Assembly: GCA_023700805.1 (NCBI GenBank)
Contig: JAMPYF010000018.1
Span: 1-64,000 of the forward strand
From: Sulfuritalea sp.
GTDB taxonomy: Bacteria > Pseudomonadota > Gammaproteobacteria > Burkholderiales > Rhodocyclaceae
Length of the DNA: 64,000 nucleotides
Reading direction: 5' to 3'
In this document: in pieces, positions 61,329 to 64,000 of the stretch
Layout: every line of letters begins with the position of its first letter
Numbering within the stretch: position 1 is the first letter of the stretch
The notes under the pieces: model-generated
The model's input: the letters and a program-made list of their open reading frames with translations, nothing else
What the model was told of the DNA's origin: nothing
The model's database searches: none
Translations under genes and position numbers: made by a program

Positions 61329-62380
61329 ACTCGAGCAATTCGCAACGCGCCCTGGCCTGGTGGCTGTTCGCCTGCTGCGCCATGGTGTTCCTGACCATGG
61401 TGGTCGGCGGCGTGACGCGCCTGACCCACTCGGGCCTGTCCATCGTCGAATGGAAGCCGCTGATCGGCGCCCTGCCGCCGCTGACCCACGCCGACTGGCT
61501 GGAACTCTTCGCCAAGTACCAGCAGACGCCGGAGTTCATCCAGCGCAACCACGACATGACGCTCGACGGCTTCCAGTTCATCTTCTGGTGGGAATGGGCG
61601 CACCGCCTGCTCGGCCGCTCGATCGGCCTGGTGTTCGTCATCCCCTACGCCTGGTTCCTGCTGCGCGGCCGCTTGCGCGGCGCGCTGGCGGCCAAGGTGT
61701 TCGGCTTCTTCATCCTCGGCGGCCTGCAGGGCGCGATGGGCTGGTACATGGTCAAGAGCGGCCTGGTCGACGATCCGCGCGTGTCGCAGTACCGTCTGGC
61801 CGCGCACCTCGGGCTGGCCTTCGTGCTGTTCGGCCTGATGGCCTGGACCGGATTGGGTATGCTGCAGCCGCGGAATGCCAATGGCGCCGTCTCGCCAGCG
61901 TCAACCCACCAGGGAATACCGCTTCGCATAACTTTCACGCGACGGCTCGGCAACTGGCTGGTGGCGCTGGTCTTCATCATGGTGCTGTCGGGCGCGCTGG
62001 TCGCCGGCATCCGCGCCGGCCTGGCCTACAACACCTTTCCGCTGATGAACGGGCATTTCGTGCCGCCCGAGATCTTCATGGTCGAGCCGCTATGGCTGAA
62101 CTTCTTCACCAACATGGCCACGGTGCAGTTCGACCACCGCATGATCGCCTGGCTGCTGATGGGACTGATCCCCTGGTATTCCTGGCGCATATGGAAGGAG
62201 ACGCCCGCGGCGCGCACACCGGCCCTGGTGCTGACGCTGTGGCTGGCGGTGCAAGTGAGCTTGGGCATCGCCACGCTGCTGCTGCAGGTGCCGGTGGCCC
62301 TCGCCGCCGCGCACCAGGCCGGAGCGATGGTGCTGTTCGGCCTGCTGATCTGGGCGAATCACGCGATCCGGCGGGCGTGA
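61325..62380 (+). CDS. ctaA: Heme A synthase, COX15/CtaA type
   Basis: A 351-residue membrane protein that oxidises heme O to heme A for aa3-type oxidases. Eight helices are apparent. Signatures are [54 protein letters not shown] and [11 protein letters not shown], giving the paired heme His ligands. A dispersed element gives GAVSPAST in the loop near residue 190, between helices 4 and 5, where length variation is tolerated. No cox or ctaB genes are in the window. Confidence 0.93.
   Translation: MNSSNSQRALAWWLFACCAMVFLTMVVGGVTRLTHSGLSIVEWKPLIGALPPLTHADWLELFAKYQQTPEFIQRNHDMTLDGFQFIFWWEWAHRLLGRSIGLVFVIPYAWFLLRGRLRGALAAKVFGFFILGGLQGAMGWYMVKSGLVDDPRVSQYRLAAHLGLAFVLFGLMAWTGLGMLQPRNANGAVSPASTHQGIPLRITFTRRLGNWLVALVFIMVLSGALVAGIRAGLAYNTFPLMNGHFVPPEIFMVEPLWLNFFTNMATVQFDHRMIAWLLMGLIPWYSWRIWKETPAARTPALVLTLWLAVQVSLGIATLLLQVPVALAAAHQAGAMVLFGLLIWANHAIRRA
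61886..61908 (-). repeat. Dispersed 25-bp element inside ctaA
   Basis: The minus strand reads GGGTTGACGCTGGCG, then AG, then ACGGCG. It is a diverged copy in the ctaA interhelix loop, read in the reverse frame. Confidence 0.6.
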
Positions 62381-62381
62381 T

Positions 62382-62927
62382 TCACTCGTAGCGGACCTCG
62401 ATCACATCGAGTTCGCGCAGGCCCCCGGGGCTGTCGAAGCGCACCGTGTCGCCCTCGCGCGCCTTCATCAGCGCGCGCGCCAGGGGCGAGATCCAGCTGA
62501 TGCGGCCTTCCTGTGCATTGGCTTCGTCGATGCCGACGATCTGGTAGGTTTCTTCCACGCCGTCGGCATCGCAGACCGTGACGGTGGCGGCGAAGAACAC
62601 CTGGTCGCAGTTGCGCTGGTCGGCCGGATCGACGATCACCGCGGATTCGAGGCGCTTGGAGAGGAAGCGGATGCGCCGGTCGATTTCGCGCAGGCGCTTC
62701 TTGCCGTAGATGTAGTCGCCGTTCTCCGAGCGGTCGCCGTTGCCCGCCGCCCAGGACACCACCTGCACGATGGCGGGCCGCTCGACCTTGACCAGGTGTT
62801 CGAACTCGGCGCGAATCTGCGCATGGCCGCGCACCGTCATGTAGTTCTTGGTGCCGGCGGGAATGCTGGACTCGGGCGCTTCGTCCTCGTCCTCATCATC
62901 CGATTCTTTGACAAAAGCCTTGTTCAC
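62382..62927 (-). CDS. greB: Transcript cleavage factor GreB
   Basis: A 181-residue RNA polymerase factor that rescues backtracked complexes by stimulating transcript cleavage. The N-terminal coiled coil holds GDRSENGDYIYGKKRLREID, with the acidic tip (DRSEN) needed for catalysis; the C-terminal FKBP-like domain has YQIVGIDEANAQEGRISWIS and SPLARALMKAREGDTV. The GTG start gives the family N-terminus MNKAFVKE followed by an acidic DDEDEDE stretch. It is convergent with ctaA and diverges from the MFS gene. Confidence 0.94.
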   Translation of the reverse strand: MNKAFVKESDDEDEDEAPESSIPAGTKNYMTVRGHAQIRAEFEHLVKVERPAIVQVVSWAAGNGDRSENGDYIYGKKRLREIDRRIRFLSKRLESAVIVDPADQRNCDQVFFAATVTVCDADGVEETYQIVGIDEANAQEGRISWISPLARALMKAREGDTVRFDSPGGLRELDVIEVRYE

Positions 62928-62970
62928 GTGATGGAAATCGCCAACAAAATTAAATGTTAACATCCAAAGC

Positions 62971-64000
62971 ATGACAAATCCCGCCGCCCCGACACCACAA
63001 CGCCCGCTCTCCACCGTGCTCGTCTTCGCCGCGCTGATCGTCTGCGTGGCGATGGGCATCCGCCATACCTTCGGCCTGTTCCTGACGCCGATGAGCATGG
63101 AGCATCAATGGAGCCGCGAAGTGTTCTCCTTCGCCCTCGCCCTGCAGAACCTGATGTGGGGCGCAACCCAGCCCTTCGCCGGCTGGCTGGCCGACCGCTA
63201 TGGCGCGCGGCGCGTGCTGTGGGGCGCCAGCATCCTGTACGCGCTGGGCCTGGTCGGCATGGCCTATTCCGCCAGCGGCACCGGGCTGGCGGCCAGCGCC
63301 GGCCTGCTGATAGGCGCGGCGCAAAGCGGCTGCACCTACAGCGTGGTGTTCGCCGCCATGGGCAAGCTGGTGCCCGACGCCAAGCGCGGCTGGGCCATGG
63401 GCGTGGTCGCCGCGGCCGGCTCCTTCGGCCAGTTCCTGATGATTCCGGTGGCCTCGGGCCTGATCGGCGGCATGGGCTGGTTCGGCACGCTGCTGATTTT
63501 CGCCGCCTCCGCGCTGCTGATCATTCCGCTCGGCGCGGCCCTGACCAAGGGACTCAGCGCCGGCGCCGCCGGCATCGGCCAGACCGCGCGCGAGGCGCTG
63601 GGCGAGGCGATGAGCGAGAAAAGTTTCGTGCTGCTGATCGCCGGCTATTTCGTCTGCGGCTTCCAGGTGGTGTTCATCGGCGTGCATTTCCCGACCTACC
63701 TGATCGACAAGGGCATGGGCGCGGAAGTCGGCATGACCGCGCTGGCCCTGATCGGCCTGTTCAACGTGTTCGGCAGTTACGGCGCCGGGCATCTGGGCAA
63801 CCGCCTGCCCAAGCGCCATGTGCTGGCCGGCATCTACGCCGCGCGCAGCGTGGCGATCAGCCTCTTCCTCTGGGCGCCGCTGACGGCCGCCAGCGTCTAT
63901 GTGTTCTCGGCGGTGATGGGCCTGCTCTGGCTGTCCACGGTGCCGCTGACCAATGCCATTGTGGCCCAGGTGTTCGGCGTGCGCTTCCTCGGCATGCTCT
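62971..64000 (+). CDS. MFS transporter, partial at window end
   Basis: The first 343 codons of a major facilitator permease, open to the window edge. It begins MTNPAAPTPQRPLSTVLVFA. The first helices contain VAMGIRHTFGLFLTPMSMEH, the loop 2-3 motif GWLADRYGARRVLWG (G-x3-D-R-x-G-x-R-R) and helix 5 GVVAAAGSFGQFLMIPVA. The style is that of the monocarboxylate/oxalate-formate antiporter group. The AT-rich stretch upstream (62943-62965) is the shared promoter with greB. Substrate unknown. Confidence 0.88.
   Translation, partial: MTNPAAPTPQRPLSTVLVFAALIVCVAMGIRHTFGLFLTPMSMEHQWSREVFSFALALQNLMWGATQPFAGWLADRYGARRVLWGASILYALGLVGMAYSASGTGLAASAGLLIGAAQSGCTYSVVFAAMGKLVPDAKRGWAMGVVAAAGSFGQFLMIPVASGLIGGMGWFGTLLIFAASALLIIPLGAALTKGLSAGAAGIGQTAREALGEAMSEKSFVLLIAGYFVCGFQVVFIGVHFPTYLIDKGMGAEVGMTALALIGLFNVFGSYGAGHLGNRLPKRHVLAGIYAARSVAISLFLWAPLTAASVYVFSAVMGLLWLSTVPLTNAIVAQVFGVRFLGML

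Overview
This 64 kb window is high-GC, gene-dense chromosomal DNA from a Gram-negative bacterium. It carries MlaC, BepA, HtpG, GreB, CtaA/Cox15 and an NsrR-type Rrf2 regulator. Protein style and gene pairings (NsrR-DUF59-DUF2249-NnrS, NrtABD-NirBD-NasA with NasT, many PAS kinases and c-di-GMP proteins) suggest a betaproteobacterium of the Rhodocyclales type. That placement is inference from families, not a database result. No rRNA, tRNA, CRISPR array, phage or complete insertion sequence was seen.

Layout. 0.4-9.9 kb: glycogen phosphorylase, a PilZ protein, a DNA glycosylase, HtpG, a cation:proton antiporter, MlaC and two response regulators. 9.9-14.9 kb: a CHASE3/NarX-type kinase, two small exported proteins, and a convergent pair of Ser/Thr kinase-cNMP and FHA-zinc-ribbon proteins. 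15.3-17 kb: a TetR regulator facing a DsrE-TusA-Cys-rich operon, with matching operators and clear terminators. 17-22 kb: rearranged DNA around nasA, with fragments copied from both ends of the gene. 19-29 kb: the nitrate assimilation operon nrtABD-nirBD-nasA, read leftward from a sigma-54 promoter through a leader terminator, with the antiterminator gene nasT just upstream. 29-38 kb: TusE, MarR, a VIT-SRPBCC pair, HiPIP, a DUF3309-alternative oxidase-PQQ dehydrogenase-persulfide dioxygenase operon and several small proteins. 38-49.5 kb: a signalling hub of three PAS histidine kinases, two single-domain receivers, an HD-GYP protein and a GGDEF-EAL protein. 49.6-54.7 kb: NsrR diverging from a putative nitric-oxide/iron-sulfur stress operon (DUF59, DUF2249, NnrS, CZB chemoreceptor, ferredoxin-NADP reductase, hemerythrin, DUF3079). 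54.8-64 kb: an intradiol dioxygenase with an SDR, a NorQ/NorD (or CbbQ/CbbO) pair, BepA, MoaC, CtaA, GreB and an MFS transporter cut by the window end.

The most unusual feature is a short dispersed element of about 25 bp. Its core AAGAGTTGGCGCTGGCG is followed after two variable bases by ACGGCG. It occurs about 14 times in both orientations, and its core has no stop codon in any of the six frames. About half the copies lie inside genes and are read through in frame: the DNA glycosylase, NasA twice, the alternative oxidase, NorD, the dioxygenase signal peptide and CtaA. At least three other palindromic repeat families are also present, and two of their copies divide the nitrate operon into transport, nitrite-reduction and nitrate-reduction blocks.
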